Of a stretch of DNA of 64,000 bases, positions 26,236 through 35,051 are shown in pieces. This DNA comes from Achromobacter sp. Marseille-Q4962 (GTDB taxonomy: Bacteria > Pseudomonadota > Gammaproteobacteria > Burkholderiales > Burkholderiaceae_B). Both the position numbers and the translations under genes were made by a program. The notes under the pieces were generated by a model. It searched no databases. It had not been told where the DNA came from and saw only the letters and a program-made list of their open reading frames with translations. The stretch is from contig NZ_CALSFU010000017.1 in NCBI RefSeq assembly GCF_943737005.1, positions 1 through 64,000 on the forward strand, written 5' to 3'. Every line of letters starts with the position of its first letter. Position 1 is the first letter of the stretch.

Positions 26236-27729
26236 CTATTGCGGCACATAGAAGCTCGCCGATTCGCGGGTTTCGATGCCGCGGCCGTCGCCGGCGTCGG
26301 CCGCCGCCGCGCGCAGGGTGATGGGGTGCGCGCCGGGCGCGGCGCCCGCGGGCGCCCGGATCACCATGGGCACGAGCTTGTTGGCCGATGCCTCGGCCTG
26401 CACTTCGTCCGTCCCTTCGCGTCCGGCGTGCACCGACAGGCCGGGCAGGCCCTCGGCCGTCAGGCGCAGACGCAGCGGCTGGTCGGACGTATTGATGATC
26501 TGCAGGCGATACACATTCTCGATGAGGCCGCCGGGCACTTCGCGGCCCAGCACGCCGCGGTCGCGGATGATGTCCACGCGCAACGGATTGCGCAGGGCCA
26601 GCGAGGCCACGAAGGCCGCGGCCAGCGCCAGGATCAGCGCGCCGTAGACCAGCACGCGCGGGCGCAGCAGCCGCGCGCGCGCGCCGCGCGCCGACAGCCC
26701 CTCTTCGACCGCGCGCTCGGAGGTGTAGCGGATCAGGCCGGGTTCATAGTGCATCTTGTCCATGACCTGCGCACAGGCGTCGATGCACGCGCCGCAGCCG
26801 ATGCACATGTATTGCAGGCCGTCGCGGATATCGATGCCGGTCGGGCAGACCTGCACGCAGAGGCTGCAGTCCACGCAGTCGCCCATGCCGGCCGACTTGT
26901 GATCCACTTTGCGCGAACGGCCTCCGCGCGGCTCGCCGCGCCGCTTGTCGTAGGTGACCACGAAGGTGTCGGGGTCCACCATGACGCTCTGGAAGCGCGC
27001 ATAGGGGCACATGTACTTGCAGACCGACTCGCGCATGAAGCCCGCGTTGCCCCAGGTGGCGAAGCCGTAGAACAGCATCCAGAACCACTGCCAGGGACCG
27101 AGCTGCAGCGTGAAAAGCTGGTGGCCCAGCTCACGGATGGGCGCGAAATAGCCGATGAAGGTCGAGCCCGTCCACCAGGCCACGGCAATCCAGAGCGCGT
27201 GCTTGGTGATCTTCAGCCGGGCCTTGCGCCAGGTCCAGGGCGATTCGTCCAGGCGGATGCGCGCCACGCGGTCACCCTCGACCTTGCGCTCGATCCACAT
27301 GAAGATTTCGGTATAGACGGTCTGCGGACAGGCATAGCCGCAGAACAGCCGCCCCGCCACCGCGGTGAACAGGAAGAGCGCCAGCGCCGATATCACGAGC
27401 AGCACCGCAAGGTAGACCACGTCCTGCGGCCAGAGCACCAGCCCGAACAGATAGAACTTGCGCGCGCCCAGGTCGAACAGCACGGCCTGGCGGCCGTTCC
27501 ATTGCAGCCAGGGCAGCCCGTAGAAAATGACCTGCGTGAGGAACACGAACGCGATGCGCCAGCGGGCGAAGACGCCGCTGACGGACCGCGGGTAGATCTT
27601 GCGGCGCACGTCGACCAGCGCTTCTTCCACGCTCTGGCCGCCGGGCCGCGCGGCGCGGACGTGCGGCCGCCAGGAAGGAGAACCGCTCCCTTCCTGGCCG
27701 CCCATCTGCGCGCTTGCGCCGTCTTTCAT
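26236..27729 (-). CDS. ccoG: CcoG (FixG/RdxA), cbb3 oxidase accessory iron-sulfur protein
   Basis: A 497-residue inner-membrane protein with about five helices. Two ferredoxin-type clusters are visible: C285, C288, C291, C295 followed by Pro, and C309, C312, C315, C319 followed by Ala instead of the usual Pro. The FCGYACPQTVYTE and CKYMCPYARFQ motifs of the family are present. The last 120 residues form a periplasmic Ig-like domain. CcoG reduces Cu(II) during cbb3 copper-centre assembly. GGAG seven bases before the ATG fixes the start, 64 nt after ccoP. Confidence 0.95.
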   Translation of the reverse strand: MKDGASAQMGGQEGSGSPSWRPHVRAARPGGQSVEEALVDVRRKIYPRSVSGVFARWRIAFVFLTQVIFYGLPWLQWNGRQAVLFDLGARKFYLFGLVLWPQDVVYLAVLLVISALALFLFTAVAGRLFCGYACPQTVYTEIFMWIERKVEGDRVARIRLDESPWTWRKARLKITKHALWIAVAWWTGSTFIGYFAPIRELGHQLFTLQLGPWQWFWMLFYGFATWGNAGFMRESVCKYMCPYARFQSVMVDPDTFVVTYDKRRGEPRGGRSRKVDHKSAGMGDCVDCSLCVQVCPTGIDIRDGLQYMCIGCGACIDACAQVMDKMHYEPGLIRYTSERAVEEGLSARGARARLLRPRVLVYGALILALAAAFVASLALRNPLRVDIIRDRGVLGREVPGGLIENVYRLQIINTSDQPLRLRLTAEGLPGLSVHAGREGTDEVQAEASANKLVPMVIRAPAGAAPGAHPITLRAAAADAGDGRGIETRESASFYVPQ

Positions 27730-27793
27730 TGTGTTGCTCCGAGCTTTGTCCCGATGAATGCGGAAGGCGATCGGCCTTCCGCGTAGTGCGCCG

Positions 27794-28735
27794 CTACGGC
27801 TGCCCCTGCGCGCCCGCCTGACCGCCCGCCGCGTTGGACAGACCCCAGACCCAGGCCGCCAGCAGGCGGATCTGCTCGGGGGTCAGAATGGTTTCATGCG
27901 CGGGCATGGTGTTGGCGCGGCCCTCCAGAATGGTGCGCACGATGGCGGCTTCCGAGCTGCCGTAGAGCCAGGTGGCGTCGGTCAGGTTGGGCGCGCCCAG
28001 GTCGCGGTTGCCCTTGCCGTCCACGCCGTGGCAGGCCACGCAGTACGTGTCGAAGTCGCGCTTGCCGCGGAACACGCGCACCGGGTCCGCCGCCAGCCCG
28101 GACAGCGAGCGCACGTACTGCGCGATGTCGCCGGCCGCCTTCGGATCGATGGCGCCCTTCCAGGGCGGCATGATGCCGGTGCGGCCCTGGGTGATCGTGG
28201 CCTGGATGTACTCGGGCGTGCCGGCGCCCAGCCAGTCCTTGTCGGCCAGGTTGGGAAAGCCCGGCCCACCCTGCGCGTCGGAGCCGTGGCACTGCGCACA
28301 GTTGTTCAGGAACAGGCGCTGGCCGATCTCGCGCGCGCCGGGGTCGGCGGCGACCTCGGGCATGGGCATGGCGGCATAGCGCGCGTAAATGGGCTTGATC
28401 TCTTCGGCCAGCCGGGCCTGGTTGCCGGCGACCTCGCGCGCCGTGGTGAAGCCCAGCATGCCGCCGAAGCTGCCCAGGCCGGGCATGAGCGCCAGGTAGC
28501 CCAGAGCGAACACACAGAGCAGCAGGTACATCCAGGTCCACCAGCGCGGCACGGGGTGGTTCAGCTCCGTCAGGTCGCCGTCCCAGACGTGGCCGGTGTC
28601 GCCGACTTCGCTGGACACGGTCTGGGTGCCCAGCCAGCGGCGCTGCGTGTACAGCAGCCAGAGGCACCAGAGGATGCCGCCCACCGCGATGATGGCGATG
28701 AAATATCCCCAGAAGCCGTTGACGAAATCGTTCAT
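27794..28735 (-). CDS. ccoP: Cytochrome cbb3 oxidase subunit III, dihaem CcoP
   Basis: A 313-residue membrane-anchored dihaem cytochrome c. Two helices near residues 8-28 and 64-84 frame the conserved HVWDGDLTELNHPVPRWW segment. Haem sites are CAQCH (146-150) and CVACH (232-236), each followed by a distal methionine region (GIMPPW and NTMPAH). CcoP passes electrons from the bc1 complex side to CcoO. Its ATG overlaps the ccoQ stop by 4 bp. Full family length. Confidence 0.96.
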   Translation of the reverse strand: MNDFVNGFWGYFIAIIAVGGILWCLWLLYTQRRWLGTQTVSSEVGDTGHVWDGDLTELNHPVPRWWTWMYLLLCVFALGYLALMPGLGSFGGMLGFTTAREVAGNQARLAEEIKPIYARYAAMPMPEVAADPGAREIGQRLFLNNCAQCHGSDAQGGPGFPNLADKDWLGAGTPEYIQATITQGRTGIMPPWKGAIDPKAAGDIAQYVRSLSGLAADPVRVFRGKRDFDTYCVACHGVDGKGNRDLGAPNLTDATWLYGSSEAAIVRTILEGRANTMPAHETILTPEQIRLLAAWVWGLSNAAGGQAGAQGQP

Positions 28736-28908
28736 GACCGATTCGCTCCATCCTGTTGTTGTGCGGGCCCGAATTCGTCGGGCAAGGCGAAGGGCAGCAT
28801 CGCCGATTCGCGGTTCGCGCCCTGGCGGCCGCGCGAGCAGGCCCACCAGACAATGCCGAAGAAAGTCGCCATGGAAATGACGGTGACGATCGCGCTCAGG
28901 TAGGCCAT
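28732..28908 (-). CDS. ccoQ: Cytochrome cbb3 oxidase subunit CcoQ
   Basis: A 58-residue single-helix protein (helix about 4-22, FFGIVWWACSRGRQ at its end) between ccoO and ccoP. It is short and poorly conserved, as usual for CcoQ, which stabilises the oxidase complex. It starts 1 nt after the ccoO stop and its stop overlaps ccoP, so it is coupled on both sides. Confidence 0.9.
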   Translation of the reverse strand: MAYLSAIVTVISMATFFGIVWWACSRGRQGANRESAMLPFALPDEFGPAQQQDGANRS

Positions 28909-28909
28909 G

Positions 28910-29605
28910 TCAGCCTCCCGCCGCCGGTTGCGCGGCCGTGGCCGGCTGGGCGGCCTTGTCCGCGGCCGCCGCCTGGCGCGCCTTGCGCACGCCCACGCCC
29001 AGCCCCTGCAGATAGGCCACCAGGGCGTCCTCTTCGGTCTTGCCTTCGATGGCCCGGGGAGCGGCCGCGATTTCCTCATCGGTGTACGGCACGCCCAGCC
29101 TGCGCAGAGCGCGCATGCGCTCCTGGACGTTCTGGCCGGTGAGCGTCGTCTTCTGCAGCCACGGGTAGGCCGGCATGTTCGATTCGGGCACCACCATGCG
29201 CGGATCGCGCAGGTGCAGGCGGTGCCATTCGTCGGAATAGCGCTCGCCCAGGCGCGCCAGATCGGGGCCGGTGCGCTTGGAGCCCCACAGGAAGGGATGG
29301 TCGAATACCGATTCCGCCGCCACCGAGTACGGTCCGTAGCGGTGCACTTCGGCCGCCAGCATGCGGACCTGCTGCGAATGACAGCCCACGCAGCCTTCGC
29401 GGATGTAGATGTCGCGGCCCATCAGCCGCAGCGGGCTGTAGGGCTCCACGCCCGCGATGGCCTGGGTGGTGCTGTGCTGGAAGAACAGCGGAACGATCTG
29501 CACCAGCCCCGCGAAAGACACCACCAGAATGCTGGCGATGATCATCCAGCCGATGTTCTTTTCGAGCGTCTGGTGGGAAAAGAAGCCGTGTTGCTTGTTG
29601 GCCAT
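28910..29605 (-). CDS. ccoO: Cytochrome cbb3 oxidase subunit II, monohaem CcoO
   Basis: A 231-residue membrane-anchored cytochrome c. An N-terminal helix (about 18-40) precedes the haem site CVGCH at 72-76 within [15 protein letters not shown]. Further family segments are [20 protein letters not shown] and [12 protein letters not shown], which provides the axial methionine. The last 25 residues are alanine-rich. It lies 10 nt after ccoN. Electron flow is CcoP to CcoO to the haem b centre of CcoN. Confidence 0.96.
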   Translation of the reverse strand: MANKQHGFFSHQTLEKNIGWMIIASILVVSFAGLVQIVPLFFQHSTTQAIAGVEPYSPLRLMGRDIYIREGCVGCHSQQVRMLAAEVHRYGPYSVAAESVFDHPFLWGSKRTGPDLARLGERYSDEWHRLHLRDPRMVVPESNMPAYPWLQKTTLTGQNVQERMRALRRLGVPYTDEEIAAAPRAIEGKTEEDALVAYLQGLGVGVRKARQAAAADKAAQPATAAQPAAGG

Positions 29606-29615
29606 GGTGTCCTCG

Positions 29616-31115
29616 TCAAACGGTGGCGGGCTCGATGGCGGGCGCGGCGGCGGCCGGGGCCGGCCGGCGCCCGGCCTGCGGGTCGTCCTGCGGAATGGCC
29701 GGGTCCACGCCCTTGGCGCCTCCCACGGTCTTGAGCACATTCCAGGCCATGACGAACACGCCGGACAGGAAGAGCGTGCCGCCCAGCAGCCGTATCAGGT
29801 AGAAAGGCACGCGCGTCTTCAGCTCTTCGACGAAGCTGTAGACCAGGGTGCCATCGGCGGCCGTGTCGCGCCACATCAGCCCCTGCTGCACGCCGGCGAT
29901 CCACATGGAGGCGATGTAGAGCACCACGCCGATGGTGGCGATCCAGAAATGCAGTTCCACGGCCTTGACGCTGTACATTTTCTCGCGGCCGTACAGGCGC
30001 GGAATGAGGTAGTAGAGCGAGCCGAAGGAAATCATGGCCACCCAGCCCAGCGCGCCCGAATGCACGTGGCCGATGGTCCAGTCCGTGTAGTGCGACAGCG
30101 CGTTCACGGTGCGGATGGACATCATGGAGCCCTCGAACGTGGACATGCCGTAGAACGACAGCGCCGTCACCATGAACTTCAGGATGGGGTCGGTGCGCAG
30201 CTTGTGCCAGGCGCCCTGCAGCGTCATGATGCCGTTGATCATGCCGCCCCACGAGGGCGCCAGCAGGATCAGCGAGAACGTCATGCCCAGCGACTGCGTC
30301 CAGTCGGGCAGCGAGGTGTAGAGCAAGTGGTGCGGGCCGGCCCACATGTAGGTGAAAGCCAGCGCCCAGAAGTGGACGATGGACAGCCGGTACGAATAGA
30401 TGGGGCGGCCGGCCTGCTTAGGCACGAAGTAGTACATCATGCCCAGGAAGCTGGTGGTCAGGAAGAAGCCCACCGCGTTGTGGCCGTACCACCATTGCAC
30501 CATGGCGTCCTGCACGCCCGCATAGGCGGAGTACGACTTCCACAGCGTCACCGGCATCTCGATGTTGTTGAAGATGTGGAGAATGGCGATGGTGAGGATG
30601 TACGAGCCGAAGAACCAGTTGGCCACGTAGATGTGCTTGCTGCGGCGCTTGACGATGGTGCCGAAGAACACGATGGCGTAGGCCACCCAGACCAGCGTGA
30701 TCAGGATGTCGATGGGCCATTCGAGTTCGGCGTACTCCTTGCTGCTGGTGATGCCCAGCGGCAGCGTGATGGCGGCGGCCACGATCACCGCCTGCCAGCC
30801 CCAGAAGGTGAAGGCGGCCAGCCGGTCACAGAAAAGACGGGCCTGACAGGTGCGCTGCACCACGTAGTACGAGGTGGCGAACAGCGCGCTGCCGCCGAAG
30901 GCGAAGATCACCGCGTTGGTGTGCAGCGGGCGCAGGCGTCCGTAGCTCAGCCACGCGGTATCGAAGTTCAACTGCGGCCAGATGAGCTGAGCGGCAAGCA
31001 GCACGCCCACGGCCATGCCGACAATGCCCCACACCACCGTCATGAGCGCGAATTGCCTCACGACCTTGTAGTTGAAGGTGTCGGCCTTGCTTGCGATTGC
31101 GGCGCAATCGTTCAT
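29616..31115 (-). CDS. ccoN: Cytochrome cbb3 oxidase catalytic subunit I, CcoN
   Basis: A 499-residue haem-copper oxidase subunit with 12 helices. Haem and copper ligands sit in [31 protein letters not shown] (the cross-linked Tyr/His region), [13 protein letters not shown] and [13 protein letters not shown]. The last 30 residues form a proline/alanine-rich tail. TAGGGGAAGGGTG precedes the ATG, and a perfect FNR box lies 73 nt upstream. It reduces oxygen to water at low oxygen tension and pumps protons. Copper delivery normally needs CcoI, whose local homologue lacks its ATPase domains. Confidence 0.97.
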   Translation of the reverse strand: MNDCAAIASKADTFNYKVVRQFALMTVVWGIVGMAVGVLLAAQLIWPQLNFDTAWLSYGRLRPLHTNAVIFAFGGSALFATSYYVVQRTCQARLFCDRLAAFTFWGWQAVIVAAAITLPLGITSSKEYAELEWPIDILITLVWVAYAIVFFGTIVKRRSKHIYVANWFFGSYILTIAILHIFNNIEMPVTLWKSYSAYAGVQDAMVQWWYGHNAVGFFLTTSFLGMMYYFVPKQAGRPIYSYRLSIVHFWALAFTYMWAGPHHLLYTSLPDWTQSLGMTFSLILLAPSWGGMINGIMTLQGAWHKLRTDPILKFMVTALSFYGMSTFEGSMMSIRTVNALSHYTDWTIGHVHSGALGWVAMISFGSLYYLIPRLYGREKMYSVKAVELHFWIATIGVVLYIASMWIAGVQQGLMWRDTAADGTLVYSFVEELKTRVPFYLIRLLGGTLFLSGVFVMAWNVLKTVGGAKGVDPAIPQDDPQAGRRPAPAAAAPAIEPATV

Positions 31116-31181
31116 CACCCTTCCCCTAAAGAAACAGATAGCTCCAGGTTCGGATGATGAGGGTTTGCCCAGGCGGCCGCG

Positions 31182-31195
31182 TTGATATGGATCAA
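31182..31195. promoter_or_regulatory. FNR box upstream of ccoN
   Basis: TTGATATGGATCAA is a perfect TTGAT-N4-ATCAA FNR/ANR site. Its centre is 73 nt from the ccoN ATG. A class II start about 41 nt downstream would leave a leader of about 32 nt with a good ribosome site. It indicates induction of ccoNOQP when oxygen falls. Confidence 0.85.
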
Positions 31196-31253
31196 GGGCG
31201 CGGACGCGCATCGGGGAACGCGGTGCGCGCGCAACGCCACACGCGCGCCGCGC

Positions 31254-31415
31254 TCAGCGGCGGCCGGCGGCTCCGCTGTCGTCGTCGCGCAGGATGGCCG
31301 AACCCGCCGCATCGGTGTCGTCGTACTGGCCGTTGAACACCGCCCACCAGAGCGCCACCCCGATCGCCAGCACGAAGAGCAGCGAAAGCGGCAGCAGCAG
31401 GTAGAGAATGGTCAT
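31254..31415 (-). CDS. ccoS: CcoS, cbb3 oxidase assembly protein
   Basis: A 53-residue single-helix protein: MTILYLLLPLSLLFVLAIGV, then WWAVFNGQYDDTDAAGSAIL, the typical CcoS tail. CcoS is needed for insertion of haem and copper into CcoN in Rhodobacter. Its ATG overlaps the stop of the ccoI-like gene (ATGA), so it is coupled to it. It precedes ccoN by 138 nt, where the FNR box lies. Confidence 0.9.
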   Translation of the reverse strand: MTILYLLLPLSLLFVLAIGVALWWAVFNGQYDDTDAAGSAILRDDDSGAAGRR

Positions 31416-32392
31416 GGAGCCGCTTCCAGCGCACCGGCCGGCGCATCGGGCCCCGCCCCGGTCCAGTCGAGGCGGCACAGGCGCCAGGAGTGCCAGGCCA
31501 CGCCCAGCGAAGACACCAGCATGGTAATGGCCGCCAGCCAGGGCGCGACCCAGCCCGCCAGCGCGAGCGGCGTCATGAGCAGATGCCAGGCGAGCGAGCC
31601 GTACAGATTCTGGTTGGCGCGGCGCGCCGAGGCCGCCAGCAGCGCGTCCAGCGCCGCGTCGGACATGCCGGGCCGCGCCGCCAGCGCCGAATGCGCGGCG
31701 GCCATGGCGGCAGGCACGGCCATCGACATGGCGCACGGACAGCTCATGACGAGCAGGGCCACCATGACCGCGACGCTGCGGGCCGGATCCAGCCAGGCCC
31801 AGACCGCGGCGCCCGCGAGCGCCAGCGCCACCTGGGCCATGACGAAGCGCGCGGCCACGCGGTCGGCGCGCGCGCCCAGCGCATGGCGCTGGGCCTCGAT
31901 GCGCGCGTGCCGACCGGCGCCGGACGCGCCGCCGAGCGACTGGCGGGCGCACAGTTCCAGATAGCGCGCCGTGAGCAGGAAGGCCACGAACATCGTCACC
32001 GAGTCGAAATACACTTCGCCGTGCCGCGCCACGGTGGCGTGTGCGCTGGGAACGAACGCCGCCACGATGCCCAGCGCCACCGGCACGTCCATGCCGGCGC
32101 GGCCCCGGCGCAGGCTGGCGCCCGCGTGCCGCCAGATCGGCCAGGCCGAATACAGCACCACCGGCACGGTCAGCGCCAGGCTCGCCCAGTTCATCAGCAC
32201 GATGGCCCAGTCCAGCGTCGCGAGCGCGTCGGCCGGAATGCCCTCGTGCCGCACATAGCCCGGCCAGGCGAACATCATCACCTGCATCATGGCGAGCCAC
32301 GCCAGCGACAGGCGCACCAGCGCGTGCCGCCGCTGCTGGCGGTCGGCGCCGGAAAGGCCCGCCGGAACGGCGAAAATCGATCTTGCTCGCAT
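31412..32392 (-). CDS. CcoI/FixI-like P-type ATPase reduced to its membrane core
   Basis: A 326-residue protein; CcoI is usually about 730-820. It keeps the IB-type ATPase membrane helices: the helix pair in RLSLAWLAMMQVMMFAWPGY, GRAGMDVPVALGIVAAFVPS (about 98-117), YFDSVTMFVAFLLTARYLEL (128-147), the metal site CPC at 218-220, and the last pair with ANQNLYGSLAWHLL and MLVSS (291-295). Between the fourth helix and CPC only about 30 loop residues replace the actuator domain, so TGE is absent. After CPC only about 20 replace the phosphorylation and ATP-binding domains, so DKTGT and HP are absent. The N-terminal metal-binding CxxC domain is absent too. It cannot hydrolyse ATP as built. It leads the oxidase operon and is coupled to ccoS. 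Confidence 0.85.
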   Translation of the reverse strand: MRARSIFAVPAGLSGADRQQRRHALVRLSLAWLAMMQVMMFAWPGYVRHEGIPADALATLDWAIVLMNWASLALTVPVVLYSAWPIWRHAGASLRRGRAGMDVPVALGIVAAFVPSAHATVARHGEVYFDSVTMFVAFLLTARYLELCARQSLGGASGAGRHARIEAQRHALGARADRVAARFVMAQVALALAGAAVWAWLDPARSVAVMVALLVMSCPCAMSMAVPAAMAAAHSALAARPGMSDAALDALLAASARRANQNLYGSLAWHLLMTPLALAGWVAPWLAAITMLVSSLGVAWHSWRLCRLDWTGAGPDAPAGALEAAP

Positions 32393-32426
32393 GGGCCGAT
32401 GCTACCCGGCGGCCCGGCGCCCCCGC

Positions 32427-32440
32427 TTGATCTGGATCAA
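32427..32440. promoter_or_regulatory. FNR box upstream of the ccoI-like gene
   Basis: TTGATCTGGATCAA is a perfect FNR site. Its centre is about 41 nt from the ATG of the ccoI-like gene. A TAGCAT -10-like hexamer lies at the expected place just before the ATG, and no Shine-Dalgarno sequence is visible. This geometry predicts a class II FNR promoter with a start at or next to the ATG. Confidence 0.85.
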
Positions 32441-32479
32441 GCGCATGCCCCCGGGGGCGTCCCTTGGGCAGGAGCCCGG

Positions 32480-33748
32480 CTAGGGCCTCCCGCCGCGCAG
32501 CACCCGCGCGACGGCGCGCGTGAGCGTCGCCAGGTCTTCCGGCGCGATGTTCAGCGCCGGGGTCAGGTAGACCACGTTGCCGAACGGACGCACCCAGACG
32601 CCTGCCTCGACCAGGCGCCGCCGCAGGCCGTCGCGGTCGGCGATGCCGTTCAGCTCCACCACCCCGATGGCGCCCAGCACGCGAACGTCGCGCACCCATT
32701 CCAGCTCGCGGCAAGGCTCCAGTCCTTCAGCCAGCGCGGCCGAAACCGCCCGCGCCTGCTCCAGCCGCGGCTCGGCCTCGAACAGGTCCAGCGAGGCGTG
32801 GGCCGCGGCGCAGGCCAGCGCATTGCCCATGAACGTGGGGCCGTGCATCAGCGCGTGGGCGGGGTCGTCGGACCAGAACGCCTCGAACACCCGGCTGCTG
32901 GCCACGGTGGCGGCCAGCGGCAGCGTGCCGCCGGTGAGGGCCTTGGACAGCGTGACGATGTCGGGCCGCACGCCCGCCTGCTCGAAGGCGAACATCGTGC
33001 CCGTGCGGCCGAAGCCGGTGAAGATCTCGTCGAAGATGAGCAGCAGGCCGTGGCGGTCGGCCAGGCGCCGCAAGCGGCGCAGCACCTGGGGCTCGTGCAC
33101 CAGCATGCCGCCCGCGCCCTGCACCAGCGGCTCCACCAGAATGCCCGCCAGCCGGGACGCGCGCTCCGCCAGCAGGGCGTCCAGGGCCTGCTCGCCGGCG
33201 TCGTCGCGCGGCAGGTCCACGATGTCGTGCCCGGCCAGCATGCCCCGGAACAGGCTGTGCATGCCCTCTTCCGGGTCGCACACCGCCATCGTGCCGAAGG
33301 TGTCGCCGTGATAGCCCCCGCGGAACGCCAGGAAGCGGCTGCGGCCGCGCTCGCCCTGGTTGAGCCAGTACTGCAAGGCCATCTTCATGGCCACTTCGAC
33401 CGCCACCGAGCCGGAATCGGTATAGAAGACGCGGTCCAGCCCCGGCCCCAGCAGCGCGGCCAGGCGGCGCGCCAGCGCCAGCGCCGGCTCGTGCGCCAGC
33501 CCGCCGAACATGACGTGCGGCATGGCGTCGAGCTGGGCCCGGACCGCCTGCGCGATGTGCGGATGGTTGTAGCCGTGGCAGGCCGTCCACCAGGACGCCA
33601 CGCCGTCGATCAGGACGCGGCCGTCGGCCAGTTCCAGGCGGCAGCCATGGGTGCGCACCACGGGCAGGGGCGGCGCCGCCGTCTTCATCTGCGCGTAGGG
33701 CAGCCACACGTGCTGCAGGCCGCTCTCCATCCAGGCGGGCATGTGCAT
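32480..33748 (-). CDS. bioA: BioA, adenosylmethionine-8-amino-7-oxononanoate aminotransferase
   Basis: A 422-residue PLP enzyme that converts KAPA to DAPA in biotin synthesis. The PLP lysine is K269 in PDIVTLSKALTGG. The phosphate-binding DSGSVAVEVAMKMALQYW, the FRGGYHGDTFG loop, LIFDEIFTGFGRTG and GPTFMGNALACAAA all match BioA rather than other class III aminotransferases. GAGG before the first ATG fixes the start. It is divergent from bioF, 106 nt apart, so one short region probably controls both. Confidence 0.95.
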   Translation of the reverse strand: MHMPAWMESGLQHVWLPYAQMKTAAPPLPVVRTHGCRLELADGRVLIDGVASWWTACHGYNHPHIAQAVRAQLDAMPHVMFGGLAHEPALALARRLAALLGPGLDRVFYTDSGSVAVEVAMKMALQYWLNQGERGRSRFLAFRGGYHGDTFGTMAVCDPEEGMHSLFRGMLAGHDIVDLPRDDAGEQALDALLAERASRLAGILVEPLVQGAGGMLVHEPQVLRRLRRLADRHGLLLIFDEIFTGFGRTGTMFAFEQAGVRPDIVTLSKALTGGTLPLAATVASSRVFEAFWSDDPAHALMHGPTFMGNALACAAAHASLDLFEAEPRLEQARAVSAALAEGLEPCRELEWVRDVRVLGAIGVVELNGIADRDGLRRRLVEAGVWVRPFGNVVYLTPALNIAPEDLATLTRAVARVLRGGRP

Positions 33749-33854
33749 GTTTCACCTCTTTCAAACCGGCGCCGGGCCGCGCCTCTACTACAATGGCCCG
33801 CATTCTACGGCCTGCGGCGGCCCGGTCCGCCCCAGGCCGCCGCAAGGTATCCCG

Positions 33855-35045
33855 ATGTCCAAGCTGGATTCGATTCTTTCTTCCGAACTGGAACGCGCCG
33901 AAACGCGCCGCGTGCGCCGCCGCCTGCGCACCGCCTCGGCGTCCCGCGCGGGACGCCTGCGCATGGAAGGCGGCACCGAGCTGCTGGACTTCTCCAGCAA
34001 CGATTACCTGGGGCTGGCCCGCCACCCGCTGCTGGTCGAGCGGGCCCGGGAATGGGCCGCCCGCCACGGCGCGGGCGCGCGCGCTTCGCGCCTGGTCTGC
34101 GGCAACCTGGACCTGCACGAGCAGGTCGAAGCGCGGCTGGCGCGGATCAAGGGCGCCGAGGCCGCGCTGCTGCTGGCCTCGGGCTGGCAGGCCAATGCGG
34201 CCGTACTGCCCGCCCTGCTGCGCGCCGCGGCCGCGCACGGCGACGTGCAGGTCTATGCCGACCGGCTCAACCACGCCAGCCTGCACCATGGATGCCAGGC
34301 GGCGGGCGTGCGGCAGATCCGCTACCGCCACAATGATCTGGACCATCTCGAAAGCCTGCTGGCGTCGCGCGCGGCGCAGGGCGGCGACAGGCCGGCGCGG
34401 CGCTTCATCGTCACCGAAAGCGTGTTCAGCATGGACGGCGACCGCAGCGACGTGGCGCGCCTGGCCGGGCTGGCCGAACGCTACGATGCCTTCGTCTACC
34501 TGGACGAAGCGCACGCCACGGGCGTGCTGGGCCCCGGCGGCGCGGGCCTGGCCGGGCTGGCGCCCGGGCGGATCGACCTGGCCATGGGCACTTTCAGCAA
34601 GGCCCTGGGCGGCTTCGGCGCCTACGTGGCCGGCTCGCGCACGCTTTGCGAGTACCTGGTGAATGCCTGCTCCGGCTTCATCTACACCACCGCCCTGCCG
34701 CCGGCGGTGCTGGGCGCGATGGACGCCGCGCTGGAGCTGCTGCCCTCGCTGGACGCCGAACGCGCCCGCCTCGCCGCCTCGGGCGACCGGCTGCGCGCCG
34801 CACTGCGCGGCATGGGCGTGGACACGGGTTCGTCCTCGACGCAGATCGTGCCGGCCATCGTCGGCGCGGAAGACCGCGCCCTGGCGCTGGCCGCCGGCCT
34901 GCAGCGGCGCGGCCTGCTCACCGTGGCGATCCGCCCGCCCACCGTGCCGGCCGGCACCAGCCGCCTGCGCATCGCGTTGAGCGCGGCCCACGGCGACGAC
35001 GACGTATCGCGCCTGATCGACGCCTTCGCCGCCGAGCTGGCCTGA
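33855..35045 (+). CDS. bioF: BioF, 8-amino-7-oxononanoate synthase
   Basis: A 396-residue PLP enzyme joining pimeloyl-ACP and alanine. The lysine is K249 in MGTFSKALGGFGAY; DFSSNDYLGLARHP, the ASRLVCGNLDLHEQVE stretch, VTESVFSMDGD and LDEAHATGVLG are standard. It heads the operon bioF, bioH-like, bioCD, with 6 nt to the next gene. Family length is normal. Confidence 0.96.
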   Translation: MSKLDSILSSELERAETRRVRRRLRTASASRAGRLRMEGGTELLDFSSNDYLGLARHPLLVERAREWAARHGAGARASRLVCGNLDLHEQVEARLARIKGAEAALLLASGWQANAAVLPALLRAAAAHGDVQVYADRLNHASLHHGCQAAGVRQIRYRHNDLDHLESLLASRAAQGGDRPARRFIVTESVFSMDGDRSDVARLAGLAERYDAFVYLDEAHATGVLGPGGAGLAGLAPGRIDLAMGTFSKALGGFGAYVAGSRTLCEYLVNACSGFIYTTALPPAVLGAMDAALELLPSLDAERARLAASGDRLRAALRGMGVDTGSSSTQIVPAIVGAEDRALALAAGLQRRGLLTVAIRPPTVPAGTSRLRIALSAAHGDDDVSRLIDAFAAELA

Positions 35046-35051
35046 GCGGAC

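Noticed and set aside
31412..32392. Ordinary pseudogene of ccoI
   Set aside because: The frame is intact, the deletions respect domain borders, the metal motif is kept and the gene has its own FNR box and coupled partner, so a maintained short form is more likely.
31490..34336. A 948-residue plus-strand open frame across ccoI' and bioA
   Set aside because: Compositionally biased shadow of two real minus-strand genes; no recognisable motif or ribosome site.
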